Positions 17,798 through 26,525 are shown, counted from the first letter of the stretch. The stretch is DNA of 64,000 bases from CAZFYZ01 sp964523735 (GCA_964523735.1 CAZFYZ010000003.1:1-64000), one strand, 5' to 3'. Notes: a model not told the origin generated them from the sequence alone. Numbers and translations are program-made.

Positions 17798-17848
17798 CTA
17801 ACTAGCTGGAGATGTATTCAACAAGCCAGGCCAGATACCTCTTCTTGC

Positions 17849-18940
17849 CTACGCCAGCCCCAGCGCGTCGTCGACTTCCGACAGGCGGTCGATCACAGAG
17901 AGCTTGTTCGGGCATTTGGGCTCGCACTCACCGCACTTGATGCACGATGATGCTCGCTTGGCTTCCTCCAGCCCTTTGTACTGCTCGCGCGCCCAGTCGG
18001 TGAGCCCGTAGACCTTGGCCATGTTGTAGAGGTGAAAGTTGTGAGGGATGTCCACGCCCTGGGGGCAGTCCATGCAATACCGGCAGGCGGTGCAGAAGTC
18101 CTTGCCAAGGTCCGCGAACTCATCGAGAATCGCCTGCATTCGAGCGTGGTCTTCAGCAGTCGCGCCTGTGAAGGCATTCACGGTAGCGAGGTTCTCTTCG
18201 AGCTGTTCGAGTGAACTCATGCCCGAGCACGCGCAGCTGATGTTGGGGTTCGAGAGCACGAACTGCAGTGCGGCGGCGGCCGTCGTTTTGGCTCCTCCCG
18301 GTATCAGCGACTGGATCTGAGGCGCGGGACACGCCAACATGCCTCCGGCGACCGGGCACATGGCGATCACGCCGACCCCCAACTCCCCCGCGCGCTTGAT
18401 GGTGGGCTCGAAGTGCCGGTCCAGCAGGCTGTAGGGGATCGTCAGGCTGTCGAAGAGGCCTGTCTCGATGCATTTGGTGAAGTTCTCGGGCGTGTCGTGC
18501 CCGGTGAAGCCGATGTGGCCGATGATGCCCTCGGATCGCGCCTTGTCCAGCGCCGTCAGCGGCCCGTCCGGCTTCGTGAGGAACTCCATCTGATCGAGCG
18601 CGAACCAGCCCACCTGGAAGAACTCGAGGTAATCGACCCCCAGGATCTCCATTTGCAGGTCGATCTCGGCGCGGTAGCTATCGGCCGTGGTCTCTGCTCG
18701 AATGCCCGCTTTGCCGGAGACGATGAGCCCTTTGCTCCGACCCTTGAGCCCCGGACCCGTCAGATGCTGACACTTGCCGTCGATGTACCAGCGAGTTGTC
18801 TCGAAGTAGTTGACGCCGTCGGCTATGCACTGATCAATGATCTGCGCAGATAGCTCCGGGTCCTCCGCCGGGAGCCGCATACACCCCATAGCCAGCGCGG
18901 AGACCTGAAGTCCTGTTTTCCCAAGTGGTCGGTATTGCAT
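17849..18940 (-). CDS. Aldo/keto reductase with C-terminal 2x[4Fe-4S] ferredoxin domain
   Basis: 363 residues from ATG 18940 (AAGG eight bases upstream); the longer open frame has no ribosome site. The TIM barrel opens with YRPLGKTGLQVSALAMGCMR. Two cluster motifs follow: Cys 283, 286, 289, 292 and Cys 333, 336, 339, 343, as in the AKR subfamily fused to ferredoxin. The usual catalytic Tyr/Lys region is FETTRWY and SGKAG; the conserved His after the fourth strand (normally QxH) is absent in EFFQVGWF. So electron transfer rather than standard carbonyl reduction is possible. Substrate unknown. Single-gene unit, ending before a strong hairpin. Confidence 0.88.
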   Translation of the reverse strand: MQYRPLGKTGLQVSALAMGCMRLPAEDPELSAQIIDQCIADGVNYFETTRWYIDGKCQHLTGPGLKGRSKGLIVSGKAGIRAETTADSYRAEIDLQMEILGVDYLEFFQVGWFALDQMEFLTKPDGPLTALDKARSEGIIGHIGFTGHDTPENFTKCIETGLFDSLTIPYSLLDRHFEPTIKRAGELGVGVIAMCPVAGGMLACPAPQIQSLIPGGAKTTAAAALQFVLSNPNISCACSGMSSLEQLEENLATVNAFTGATAEDHARMQAILDEFADLGKDFCTACRYCMDCPQGVDIPHNFHLYNMAKVYGLTDWAREQYKGLEEAKRASSCIKCGECEPKCPNKLSVIDRLSEVDDALGLA

Positions 18941-19036
18941 GAGTAGGCCTTTCTTGCACAAGCGGGACGAGCCAATAGACCGGCTCGTCCCGCCCAACTT
19001 CACTAATAGCCTCTTACTCCCGCCAGGCGCTAACTC

Positions 19037-20479
19037 CTACCATTCGGTGCGGATAGTGTAAGTGACGATCGTCTCCCCGTCCTTTGCGACCTTGACGGGG
19101 AACTCGATTGTGTGGGCATCCTTCTTCACGAAGTCGTGGCTGTGCTGGATGACTTTCCAGTCCGACCAGACGTGATCGACAACTTTGACCTCTACCGGGG
19201 TCTCTTTGTGGTTCCTGATCTTGACCTCAAAGGTCTCCTCGATGATGCGATCAGAGATCTTCTCGTAGTTCGTGCGCTTGTAGTCGCCGACTACATCAAA
19301 CGCATCGCCCACGTAGAGCCTGATCTTCTCATCCTTGGGCGTGTGGTCGATGGTGTCCTCGCCGATGAACTGCTGGCTGCCGGTATCGTCGAGCTTGTAG
19401 ACTCGAACAGTGCCCTTCGGCAGCGGCATGCCCATGTTGTTCTGCTTCGAGTTCTTGGCCTCGAGAACCACGTTCACCTTGTGATAGTTGGACGTGTCAT
19501 ACCCGCCGCCCGGATCACCCGTCCGGCCCGGATACCACCACGACCGCCACCAGTCACGCCGCCCGTCGTAGATCATCTCCTTGGTCACCGGCGCGTTCGA
19601 CGCATTCAGAAGCGAGAGCTGCTTGGTCTCATTGTCCCTGATCGTGGTCGGCCGAGCCATCGTGTACATGTGATACTCGAAGAACGACTTCTCCTGGAAC
19701 TGGGGCTCGGCCTTTGCAGCAAATCTTCCCATGGCGCCGTAGCTGTCATACACAGGCTGGTTCCGGACTTGCCGTCTTACATCCCCAGCCATCAGAGTGA
19801 GCTTAGCGTTCTCGTAGGTCACGCCTGCCTGGTTGTTGAGCGTAACCCAGCCGGACAGGTCGAGCGCGGTGTCATCTTTGTTGACCAACGCAACGTAGTC
19901 AGCTTTCCAGCCGATCCCTTCGGTGATGTAGCTGATCTCAGCCTGCTGCTCGCCCGCGCGATCAGAGTCCAGTAGCCAGTTGAGGGTCGGCTTGGGGTGC
20001 AGCCCCTCGGGCATCTTCTCGAGCGAGATCATACCGCTTGGATTGAGCACGATCACGCCCTGATCGCTCTTTACGACCGTACCCCCATTACTCGGGGGGT
20101 TCAGCAGCACGCCTTGTTGGACGATGGGCTGGCCCTGCTCCGTTTCCCTGATGAACGTCAGCCTCTGCCCCACAGACTTGTTCAGGATGTTCTGTGGCGA
20201 GATCAGGTCGTACTGGTAGTTCTGCTCCAGTATGGAGACCGAGTTCGGCGCGGTGAACGACTTGAACAACACGCTCGTGGGGTCGATCTTCGCGGCAACG
20301 TCCTCGACGTCGATCGAGGTGATGCCTTTCGTCAGGTTCACCGTGCGCACGTCCTTAACGAGCGCGAAGTTCTGGTTGTAGACCGTGAGCTGGACCGACT
20401 TCGGCCCCGACACCGTCTGCGCGCCGCAAGCCAACGACAGTGCGAAAATGAAGAGCAAGGTACTGCAAGCGAGTCTCAT
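19037..20479 (-). CDS. DUF4139-type secreted protein, paralogue B
   Basis: 480 residues. GGAGGAA lies six bases before ATG 20479. A signal peptide (MRLACSTLLFIFALSLACGA) is followed by QLTVYNQNFALVKDVR and DVEDVAAKIDPTSVLFKS, then a conserved C-terminal DUF4139 region with GDAFDVVGDYKRT, EETFEVKIRNHKETPVEV and VTYTIRTEW. The family is all-beta and of unknown function, often in the periplasm or at the surface. It is the downstream member of a tandem pair, 11 bp after its sister gene, probably co-transcribed. Confidence 0.88.
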   Translation of the reverse strand: MRLACSTLLFIFALSLACGAQTVSGPKSVQLTVYNQNFALVKDVRTVNLTKGITSIDVEDVAAKIDPTSVLFKSFTAPNSVSILEQNYQYDLISPQNILNKSVGQRLTFIRETEQGQPIVQQGVLLNPPSNGGTVVKSDQGVIVLNPSGMISLEKMPEGLHPKPTLNWLLDSDRAGEQQAEISYITEGIGWKADYVALVNKDDTALDLSGWVTLNNQAGVTYENAKLTLMAGDVRRQVRNQPVYDSYGAMGRFAAKAEPQFQEKSFFEYHMYTMARPTTIRDNETKQLSLLNASNAPVTKEMIYDGRRDWWRSWWYPGRTGDPGGGYDTSNYHKVNVVLEAKNSKQNNMGMPLPKGTVRVYKLDDTGSQQFIGEDTIDHTPKDEKIRLYVGDAFDVVGDYKRTNYEKISDRIIEETFEVKIRNHKETPVEVKVVDHVWSDWKVIQHSHDFVKKDAHTIEFPVKVAKDGETIVTYTIRTEW

Positions 20480-20490
20480 TGCGGTTCCTC

Positions 20491-21933
20491 CTACCACGTT
20501 GTCCTAATCGTATACGTCACGACCGTCTCCCCGTCCTTGGGAACCTTCACGGGGAACTGAATCGTGTGAGCGTCTATCTTGTTCAGCGAGTGGCTGGCCT
20601 CCGTGACCTTCCAGTCCGACCAGACGTGATCGACAACTTTGACTTCTACCGGGGTCTCTTTGTGGTTCCTGATCTTGACCTCGAAGGTTTCCTCGATCGT
20701 GTCGCGGCCGATCTTCCGGTAGTCCGTCCGCTTGTAGTCGCCGACTACATCGAAAGCATCGCCCACATAGAGGCGGATCTTCTCGTCCTTGGGAGTATGA
20801 TCGATCGTGTCTTCGCCAATGAACTGCTGGCTGCCGGTATCATCGAGCTTGTAGACCCTGATGGTGCCCTTCGGCAGAGGCATGCCCATGTGGTTCTCTT
20901 TGGAGTTCTTGACCTGCAGAACCACGTTCACCTTGTGATAGTTCGAGGTGTCGTACCCGCCGCCGGGTTCGCCCGTCCGACCGGGGAACCACCAGGACCG
21001 CCACCAGTCGCCGCGGCCATCGAAGATCATCTCCTTGGTGACAGGCACGCCGGACGCGTTCAGGAGCGAGAGCTGCTTTGTCTCTTTGTCACGGATAGTG
21101 GTCGGCCGCTCCATCGTGTACATGTGATACTCGAAGAACGACTTCTCCTCGAACTGAGGCGCAGGCGCTGCAGACGGCATGGCAATGGCATTATCGTAGT
21201 AGAGGTGCTCTTCCTGAGGCTGCTGCCGTCTCACATCCCCAGCCATCAGCGTTAGCTTCGCGTTCTCGTAAGTCGCCCCTGCCTGGTTGTTCAGCGTTAC
21301 CCATCCGGACAGGTCGAGGGCAGTATCGTCCTTGTTGACCAACGCGACGTAGTCCGCCTTCCAGCCAATCCCGTTGGTCATGTAGCTGATCTCGGCCTGC
21401 TGTGCGCCCGCACGGTCTGAATCCAGAAGCCAGTTCAGCGTCGGCCTCGGGCGCAAGCCCTGGGGCATCCTCTCAAGAGATATCTGGCCCGTCGGGTTCA
21501 GCGTGAGCCTGCCGTCGTCGCCCTTCACCACGGTCCCGCCATTGCTCGGCGGGTTGAGCAGCACGCCCGACTGCGCAACCGGCTGCCCCTGCTCGTTGAA
21601 CCGCGTGAACGTGAGCCGCTGCCCCACAGACTTGTTGAGGATGTTCTCTGGCGAGATCAGGTCATACTGGTAGTTCTGCTCCAGTATCGTGATCGAGTTC
21701 GGCGCAGTAAGCACTTTGAAGAGGACGCTGGTGGGATCTATCCTGGCCGCCACGTCCTCTACCTCAATGGACGTCAGCCCCTTCTCAAAAGTGAGCCATC
21801 GCACGTCTTTCACAAGCGCAAAGTTCTGGTTGTAGACCGTCAGCGCGACCGAATTGGGCTGATTGGCCGCCTGCGCCCCGCAGACAGACGCCGCAACGGC
21901 AAGCAAGATCATTGATATGACGAAATGCTTCAC
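20491..21933 (-). CDS. DUF4139-type secreted protein, paralogue A
   Basis: 480 residues, same length and nearly the same sequence as the neighbour, differing mostly in the signal peptide, in a segment around residues 230-250 and near the C-terminus. Start GTG 21933 with AGGAGGT nine bases upstream. Signal peptide MKHFVISMILLAVAASVCGA. The matching order of all motifs (VYNQNFALVKDVR, QNYQYDLIS, WLLDSDRAG, GWKADYVALVNKDDTALDL) shows a recent tandem duplication. Function unknown. Confidence 0.88.
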   Translation of the reverse strand: MKHFVISMILLAVAASVCGAQAANQPNSVALTVYNQNFALVKDVRWLTFEKGLTSIEVEDVAARIDPTSVLFKVLTAPNSITILEQNYQYDLISPENILNKSVGQRLTFTRFNEQGQPVAQSGVLLNPPSNGGTVVKGDDGRLTLNPTGQISLERMPQGLRPRPTLNWLLDSDRAGAQQAEISYMTNGIGWKADYVALVNKDDTALDLSGWVTLNNQAGATYENAKLTLMAGDVRRQQPQEEHLYYDNAIAMPSAAPAPQFEEKSFFEYHMYTMERPTTIRDKETKQLSLLNASGVPVTKEMIFDGRGDWWRSWWFPGRTGEPGGGYDTSNYHKVNVVLQVKNSKENHMGMPLPKGTIRVYKLDDTGSQQFIGEDTIDHTPKDEKIRLYVGDAFDVVGDYKRTDYRKIGRDTIEETFEVKIRNHKETPVEVKVVDHVWSDWKVTEASHSLNKIDAHTIQFPVKVPKDGETVVTYTIRTTW

Positions 21934-21992
21934 TGTGGTGATACCTCCTGTATCATCTTAGACCCGCAACAGGCGATGAGCTTCACTGTGGG

Positions 21993-22001
21993 AGCATTAT
22001 A
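21993..22001 (-). promoter_or_regulatory. Extended -10 of the DUF4139 pair
   Basis: Minus strand TGGTATAAT: a perfect -10 with the TGN extension (hexamer at 22001-21996). TTGTCA occurs 20 bp upstream, sharing the palindrome TTGACAA with the divergent promoter. Confidence 0.5.
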
Positions 22002-22020
22002 CCACTCAATGAGACGTTGT

Positions 22021-22049
22021 TTGACAACCGGGCATTCTGAAGCTATACT
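22021..22049 (+). promoter_or_regulatory. Promoter of the HAF/PEP-CTERM gene
   Basis: -35 TTGACA (22021-22026), 17 bp spacer, -10 TATACT (22044-22049). This leaves a leader of about 70 nt. Confidence 0.7.
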
Positions 22050-22128
22050 CCAAAATGGCTGCTCGCTTCAGTAAGAGTGGCGACCAATATTGACAATTTG
22101 CGGAATGTTCACATACTGGGGAGAGACT

Positions 22129-23196
22129 ATGATCCCGACAAGAACGCTGGTCCTATGCTTGCTCATCATCGCCGTGATCGCAGCGGCAGGCGATTGCGAG
22201 GTCCGATATACGGTTCGGGACATCGGAAGCCCAACAAGCCAGCAGATAGCCGTACTTGCCAGCCTCAGTGAGGACGGCAGATACGCAGCCGTGGCGGCCT
22301 ACGACTCCTCGAGCCCGGTGAGGCGTGCCTACCGCTGGAGCCAGGAAGGCGGCTGGCAGGGCATGGATGGCACATCTCCCCACGACTCGTACGTCCCGCT
22401 CGCCGTCAACAGCTTGGGGCAGGTTGTGGGCCAATCCACAAGCTCAGGGTCTACCGCCGGCTTCCTATGGGAAGGCAACACAGTGTCCCAGTTGTCAGCA
22501 TCTGGCGATTCCAAAGGCGCTTACGATATCAACGATAACGGGCAGATCGTAGGTATAGGCGGCAACTGGCACGCTTGTCTGTGGCAGGGCGGCCAAGCTT
22601 CCGATCTAGAGGTCTTGCCAGGCGACGCCATCAGCTACGCGCAGGCCATCAGCCCCGGCGGTGTGGTGGCCGGTATTTCCTACTTGAGCATATCCTCGCA
22701 GCGCATCTTCCTCTCCATCGACGGCAGGATGAGAGAAGCGGGAAGCTTTGGCGAAGAGGATTGGATCGGTGACGTAAATGACAGCGGACAGATCGTGGGC
22801 CAGATTCGCGACGGATCGCAGTCGCTACATGCCTTTCTTCTCAGCAACGGCGTGATGAACTACCTGAGCACACCTCAGCCCACCGCCAGCGGGGCGCAGA
22901 GCATCAACAATAAGGGCCAAGTCGTCGGGTACGCGGATATGTCAGCCTTTCTGTGGGAGAACGGTGTTGGGACGGACCTCAACACTCTCGTAGATCCCGA
23001 TTTGGGTTTTCGCCTCTACTTCGCACCCGCCATCAACGAATCAGGACAGATACTCTGCACAGGCTTCGACAGCACCACACGCGCCTACCGTATGTGCATC
23101 CTCACGCCGGTCCCAGAACCCTCAGCGTTCATTGCTCTGATCACTGGCATCGGCGCGCTCGCGTGGCGAAGACGTAAGCATCCTAGCTGCAGCTAG
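22129..23196 (+). CDS. HAF-repeat protein with PEP-CTERM sorting signal
   Basis: 355 residues from ATG 22129 (GGGGAGAG just upstream). Signal peptide MIPTRTLVLCLLIIAVIAAA. The body has repeated HAF-type units: AVNSLGQVVGQS, DINDNGQIVGIG, DVNDSGQIVGQI, SINNKGQVVGYA, AINESGQILCTG. The C-terminus VPEPSAFIALITGIGAL plus RRRK is a PEP-CTERM signal: the PEP motif, a membrane helix and a basic tail. Known for such proteins: export, cleavage and surface display by exosortase. No exosortase gene is in the window, but the exopolysaccharide operon upstream fits the usual association. Confidence 0.9.
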   Translation: MIPTRTLVLCLLIIAVIAAAGDCEVRYTVRDIGSPTSQQIAVLASLSEDGRYAAVAAYDSSSPVRRAYRWSQEGGWQGMDGTSPHDSYVPLAVNSLGQVVGQSTSSGSTAGFLWEGNTVSQLSASGDSKGAYDINDNGQIVGIGGNWHACLWQGGQASDLEVLPGDAISYAQAISPGGVVAGISYLSISSQRIFLSIDGRMREAGSFGEEDWIGDVNDSGQIVGQIRDGSQSLHAFLLSNGVMNYLSTPQPTASGAQSINNKGQVVGYADMSAFLWENGVGTDLNTLVDPDLGFRLYFAPAINESGQILCTGFDSTTRAYRMCILTPVPEPSAFIALITGIGALAWRRRKHPSCS

Positions 23197-23213
23197 TTAC
23201 CCTCTTCATCAAC

Positions 23214-23242
23214 TGGGGGCTGGCACTAGAGACCAGCCCCCA
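23214..23242. terminator. Hairpin between convergent genes
   Basis: TGGGGGCTGG (23214-23223) and CCAGCCCCCA (23233-23242), perfect 10 bp arms, 9 nt loop, lying 18 bp after the PEP-CTERM gene stop. No T run on the plus side. Confidence 0.5.
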
Positions 23243-23315
23243 AAACCGACTGATCCCCTTTGTGCTTTCCCCCTTTCGTGTTTTCGTGACTAGAAGAGCC
23301 AAGTGCGACCACGAC

Positions 23316-23735
23316 CTATCCCAGCCCTCTACCCGTAGTTGCGCAGACAAGCTGACCGTGCTTGACGCCGCGGGTGCTGATCAGCGTGTCAGCGATCTTC
23401 CTGACGCGCGCGCTCTCGCCTCGCGCGATGATCACCTCGAGGCAGTTGTGATGATCCAGATGGATATGAGTAGAGCAGAGGATGTGGTCGTGGAAGTCGT
23501 GCTGGACATCCGTCAGCACGCTGGATAGCTCGTGCTGATGGTGGTCATAGACTATCGTGATCGTACCGACTACCTCCGCATCTGGCTCCGCCCACTCCTC
23601 CTTCACAAGCTCCTGCCGCACCAGGTCTCTGATGGCCTCCGAGCGCGACTTGTAGCCGCGTGACCCGATCAGCTCATCGAAGCCGGAGAGCAGGTCGCCC
23701 TCCATAGAGACCCCGAACCGCTCCAATCCCGCCAT
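23316..23735 (-). CDS. nikR: Nickel-responsive regulator NikR
   Basis: 139 residues, standard length. Start ATG 23735 with GGAGGTG seven bases upstream. The N-terminal ribbon-helix-helix (LERFGVSMEGDLLSGFDEL...SRSEAIRDLVRQ) binds DNA as a dimer. The C-terminal ACT-like domain carries the nickel ligands His79, His90, His92 and Cys98, with the same spacing as His76-His87-His89-Cys95 of the E. coli protein. It represses nickel uptake or other metal genes when nickel is bound. No nickel transporter is close, so the target is elsewhere or it is autoregulated. Confidence 0.93.
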   Translation of the reverse strand: MAGLERFGVSMEGDLLSGFDELIGSRGYKSRSEAIRDLVRQELVKEEWAEPDAEVVGTITIVYDHHQHELSSVLTDVQHDFHDHILCSTHIHLDHHNCLEVIIARGESARVRKIADTLISTRGVKHGQLVCATTGRGLG

Positions 23736-23832
23736 TGCGCTACACCTCCGTACCACGATCACATGCCATCGTGTTACTACTACCGGGAGACACGTCTCTC
23801 CTCCGTGTAGAAAGCGGCGATGAATATCCGCA

Positions 23833-23886
23833 GTTGTAGCAGGCGTCTCCGACGCCTCCCAGGGCGTCAGAGACGCCCGCTACAGC
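23833..23886. repeat. Double-palindrome element, copy E1
   Basis: GTTGTAGC, then palindrome GGCGTCTCCGACGCC (23842-23856), 6 bp linker, palindrome GGCGTCAGAGACGCC (23863-23877), then CGCTACAGC. The halves are mirror copies. It lies between divergent nikR and the OB-module gene. Confidence 0.85.
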
Positions 23887-23917
23887 TCTATCGCGACAGC
23901 CGCACTCCAGAGCGCAC

Positions 23918-23946
23918 TTGACAAGGCCGACAGACGGTGTTACGAT
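23918..23946 (+). promoter_or_regulatory. Promoter of the OB-module gene
   Basis: -35 TTGACA (23918-23923), 17 bp spacer, -10 TACGAT (23941-23946). Confidence 0.6.
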
Positions 23947-23985
23947 CTTCCAATTAGTGCTACTTTGATCGGAGGGCGAAGGAGA

Positions 23986-25293
23986 ATGAAGCAGATCGTA
24001 TTACTGGTTGCCCTGCTGTGCTGCTTTCTGGCCGCGGGCTCCTGCAACGCATACACTGTCTGGGACTATCAGGCACTGAATGCGGACGGAACAGGCAGCA
24101 ACCCGCTGGTTGGCGCTGACCCGATCGAGGCGAACAGGATCACCATCGAGGGAATCGCGCTTGCCGGCGTGGACGAGCTGTGGAGCCCCGCGCAGATGTA
24201 TACGGCGTTCGTGCAAGACGACACGGCCTCGAGGAGCGGAATGCAGGCATGGGCAGGAAGCTGGTGGTATGGATCAAGCTGGCGGCCGACGGCCGACTAC
24301 CCCGACTTCCAGGCAGGAGACCGAGTGAGGATCACCGGCTTGCTAGACGACCACAACGGCAAGGTCTTCATCAATGACCGTCACTCGAGCGCGCCGGATA
24401 CCAGATGGACCCTGACCGTGCTTGGGCACCCGGGTCTGCCTGATCCCGAGCTTCTGCCCGGCATATCGAACTGCAACTACTTCGACCAGACGCGCACGGA
24501 CGGCGGCGAACGATACCAGACCCGGTTCGTAATGCTGCACGGCGTCGAAGTCACGGATGGGACATGGGCCGGGGGAGGCCAGGTCACTATCTCGGACGGA
24601 TCTGGTTCGGTCGACATGCGCCTTTCGGGGATGGGCAACTTCACCGGGACAGCGCAGCCGGTCGGTAAGATCAACGTAGCCGGCATTATGGATCAAGAAG
24701 ACACCGCCGCCCCATTCGTCGACAGCTATCGCGTCATCCTGAAGAAGTATGAGGACATCGCGCTGGCGCTCAATGCTTGCCGCGAAGCACGCGACCACGA
24801 TAGCGAGCGCGTGGCATTGGTCAACAAGGTCGTCTCGAGAGTCTACGACGGCTCCTTCTACATACAGGACCAGGATCGAACCGGCGGCATCAGGGTGATG
24901 AGCCCGCGTGAGTTCGAGCCGGGCGACGTTGTCAGCGTCCACGGCACGGTCTCCATGATCGACGGGGAGGCCGCGATCACTCCGCGATACCTGACGCTCT
25001 CCAAGGCAGCTCCCAAGCCTCTCCTCGTAAACAGCAAGACGCTGTGGGGAGAGGGCGGGCTGGATGCGACCGGCTTGCTGATCAGGTGCTCGGCGACCGT
25101 GGGCGCGGATCAGGGTGATGGAAGCTGGACAGTGAAGGATGATAGCGGCAGGACGATCCTCGCCAGGACTAACGGCCTCGCGATGCCCCCGCCCGGCACG
25201 CGGGTCGCGATCACCGCCGTCGCCACCAGGAACACCAGTGGCGTGCCGGTCCTGCTTGTCGCCAGTTCGCATGACGCTCAGGTAGTTGAGTAG
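23986..25293 (+). CDS. Secreted protein built of four OB-like modules
   Basis: 435 residues. Signal peptide MKQIVLLVALLCCFLAAGSC with cleavage probably near CNA-Y. The rest is four consecutive OB-like beta-barrel modules, recognisable by a recurrent order: G-x-V or HGVEV, then a FxxxDxSG turn (VTISDGSG, FYIQDQDRTG, WTVKDDSG), then PGxxVxIxG. Such folds bind oligosaccharides, nucleic acid or protein; the role here is unknown. AAGGAG sits close to ATG 23986. The gene ends overlapping the next start, so the pseudopilin behind it is probably translated by coupling. Confidence 0.7.
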   Translation: MKQIVLLVALLCCFLAAGSCNAYTVWDYQALNADGTGSNPLVGADPIEANRITIEGIALAGVDELWSPAQMYTAFVQDDTASRSGMQAWAGSWWYGSSWRPTADYPDFQAGDRVRITGLLDDHNGKVFINDRHSSAPDTRWTLTVLGHPGLPDPELLPGISNCNYFDQTRTDGGERYQTRFVMLHGVEVTDGTWAGGGQVTISDGSGSVDMRLSGMGNFTGTAQPVGKINVAGIMDQEDTAAPFVDSYRVILKKYEDIALALNACREARDHDSERVALVNKVVSRVYDGSFYIQDQDRTGGIRVMSPREFEPGDVVSVHGTVSMIDGEAAITPRYLTLSKAAPKPLLVNSKTLWGEGGLDATGLLIRCSATVGADQGDGSWTVKDDSGRTILARTNGLAMPPPGTRVAITAVATRNTSGVPVLLVASSHDAQVVE

Positions 25294-25897
25294 ATTGGGC
25301 ACAAAGCAGGCATTCACGCTGATCGAGCTACTGGTGGTCGTCGCGATCATCGCGATCCTGGCGGCGATTCTCTTTCCTGTCGTCACCCGCGCAACCTTGA
25401 GCGCAAAGGTCGCGCGGGTGCATGTCGAGCTGGAGCAGGTCGGCAACGCAATACGCATGTACTGCGACGACTGGCACGGCAAGCCTCCACTCGCCCGCAC
25501 ATACTGCACCGGCACGTCGATGAAGGTCGATGACTACAACGAGCTGCCGCCTGAGCTATACGGGAAGTATCTGAGCACGAAGCGCATCTACGACCCGTTC
25601 AACCCCGAGCACACCTACAAGTACATCGCGCCGGGGCCAGGGTTTGCCAACGGCAAGAAGACTGTTCTTGCTATCTGGGTCCCAGAGGACTACCCGACAA
25701 GCGAGAAGAACTGTGTCCCCTACTACAAGGCCGACAAGTCCCCGATCAAATGGGCGGTCTGGAGCGTGGGACCAAGCAAGGGCGCGGATGTGTTCACGTC
25801 GGAACAGCGGATGCTGCCGGTGCCCCGAAAGTGGTGGTACCCGTTCAACGAGCAGGGAGTGATTGTGAGGCTGAGCGATGGCAGGAAATCGCCATAG
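25286..25897 (+). CDS. Type IV pilin-like (pseudopilin) protein
   Basis: 203 residues. N-terminal class III signal: AFTLIELLVVVAIIAILAAI, with prepilin peptidase cleavage before Phe and the conserved Glu5, then the hydrophobic helix. The globular part (GNAIRMYCDDWHGKPP) resembles type II secretion G-like proteins common in this kind of genome. Start codon is TTG, either 25286 (overlapping the upstream stop) or 25295. It would be exported and assembled in, or simply anchored to, the inner membrane. Confidence 0.9.
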   Translation: MSRLGTKQAFTLIELLVVVAIIAILAAILFPVVTRATLSAKVARVHVELEQVGNAIRMYCDDWHGKPPLARTYCTGTSMKVDDYNELPPELYGKYLSTKRIYDPFNPEHTYKYIAPGPGFANGKKTVLAIWVPEDYPTSEKNCVPYYKADKSPIKWAVWSVGPSKGADVFTSEQRMLPVPRKWWYPFNEQGVIVRLSDGRKSP

Positions 25898-25931
25898 GAT
25901 TGCCGCTCCTGTCGAACAACGAAGGTGAAGT

Positions 25932-26525
25932 ATGATAGGTCGAGCTGAGTTCTTCGATTCCTACGCCGACAGTTGGGATAGCATGGAGCTTGAGGACATA
26001 CGCGTGCGGCTGGACCGGGTCGTGCGCGAGTCCGGCATTGCGCCGGAAATGGAGATACTGGACGTCGGCACGGGCACGGGCGCCATCATCCCCTCCCTGC
26101 TGCAGGCGATGGGCGACACCGGCGGGATACGGGCTATCGATATATCGCCTGGCATGCTGCGAGTGGCGCGTTCCAAGGGGTTCCCCGATTGCGTCAAGTT
26201 CGAGCTTGCTGACATCGAGTGTTTCGAATGCCCGGATGCCTCCTACGACAGCGTAGTCTGCAACGCCGTCTTCCCGCACTTCACAGACAAGCCACTCGCG
26301 CTGGCCAGGATTCGCCGGATGCTGCGCCCTGCCGGGCTGATCGTGATATCTCACCCAACCGGCCGAGCGGCGGTCAACAAGGTCCACAGCGAGTGCGACT
26401 CGGTGGTCACAGAGGATCGCGTGCCGGCGCCCGAGGCAATGGCCCAGATGCTCAGTAAGGCCGGCTTCGACGACATTTCCGTTACCGACGAGCCGGAGTT
26501 CTACCTGGCGCTGGCCCGCAGATGA
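25932..26525 (+). CDS. Class I SAM-dependent methyltransferase
   Basis: 197 residues. Motif I ILDVGTGTG binds S-adenosylmethionine; AIDISPGMLRVAR and LADIECFECPDASYDSVVC are motifs II and III. The order matches the Methyltransf_11/UbiE-type group. AAGGTGA precedes ATG 25932. Substrate unknown, possibly a small molecule. No tight operon with the gene before (34 bp gap). Confidence 0.9.
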   Translation: MIGRAEFFDSYADSWDSMELEDIRVRLDRVVRESGIAPEMEILDVGTGTGAIIPSLLQAMGDTGGIRAIDISPGMLRVARSKGFPDCVKFELADIECFECPDASYDSVVCNAVFPHFTDKPLALARIRRMLRPAGLIVISHPTGRAAVNKVHSECDSVVTEDRVPAPEAMAQMLSKAGFDDISVTDEPEFYLALARR

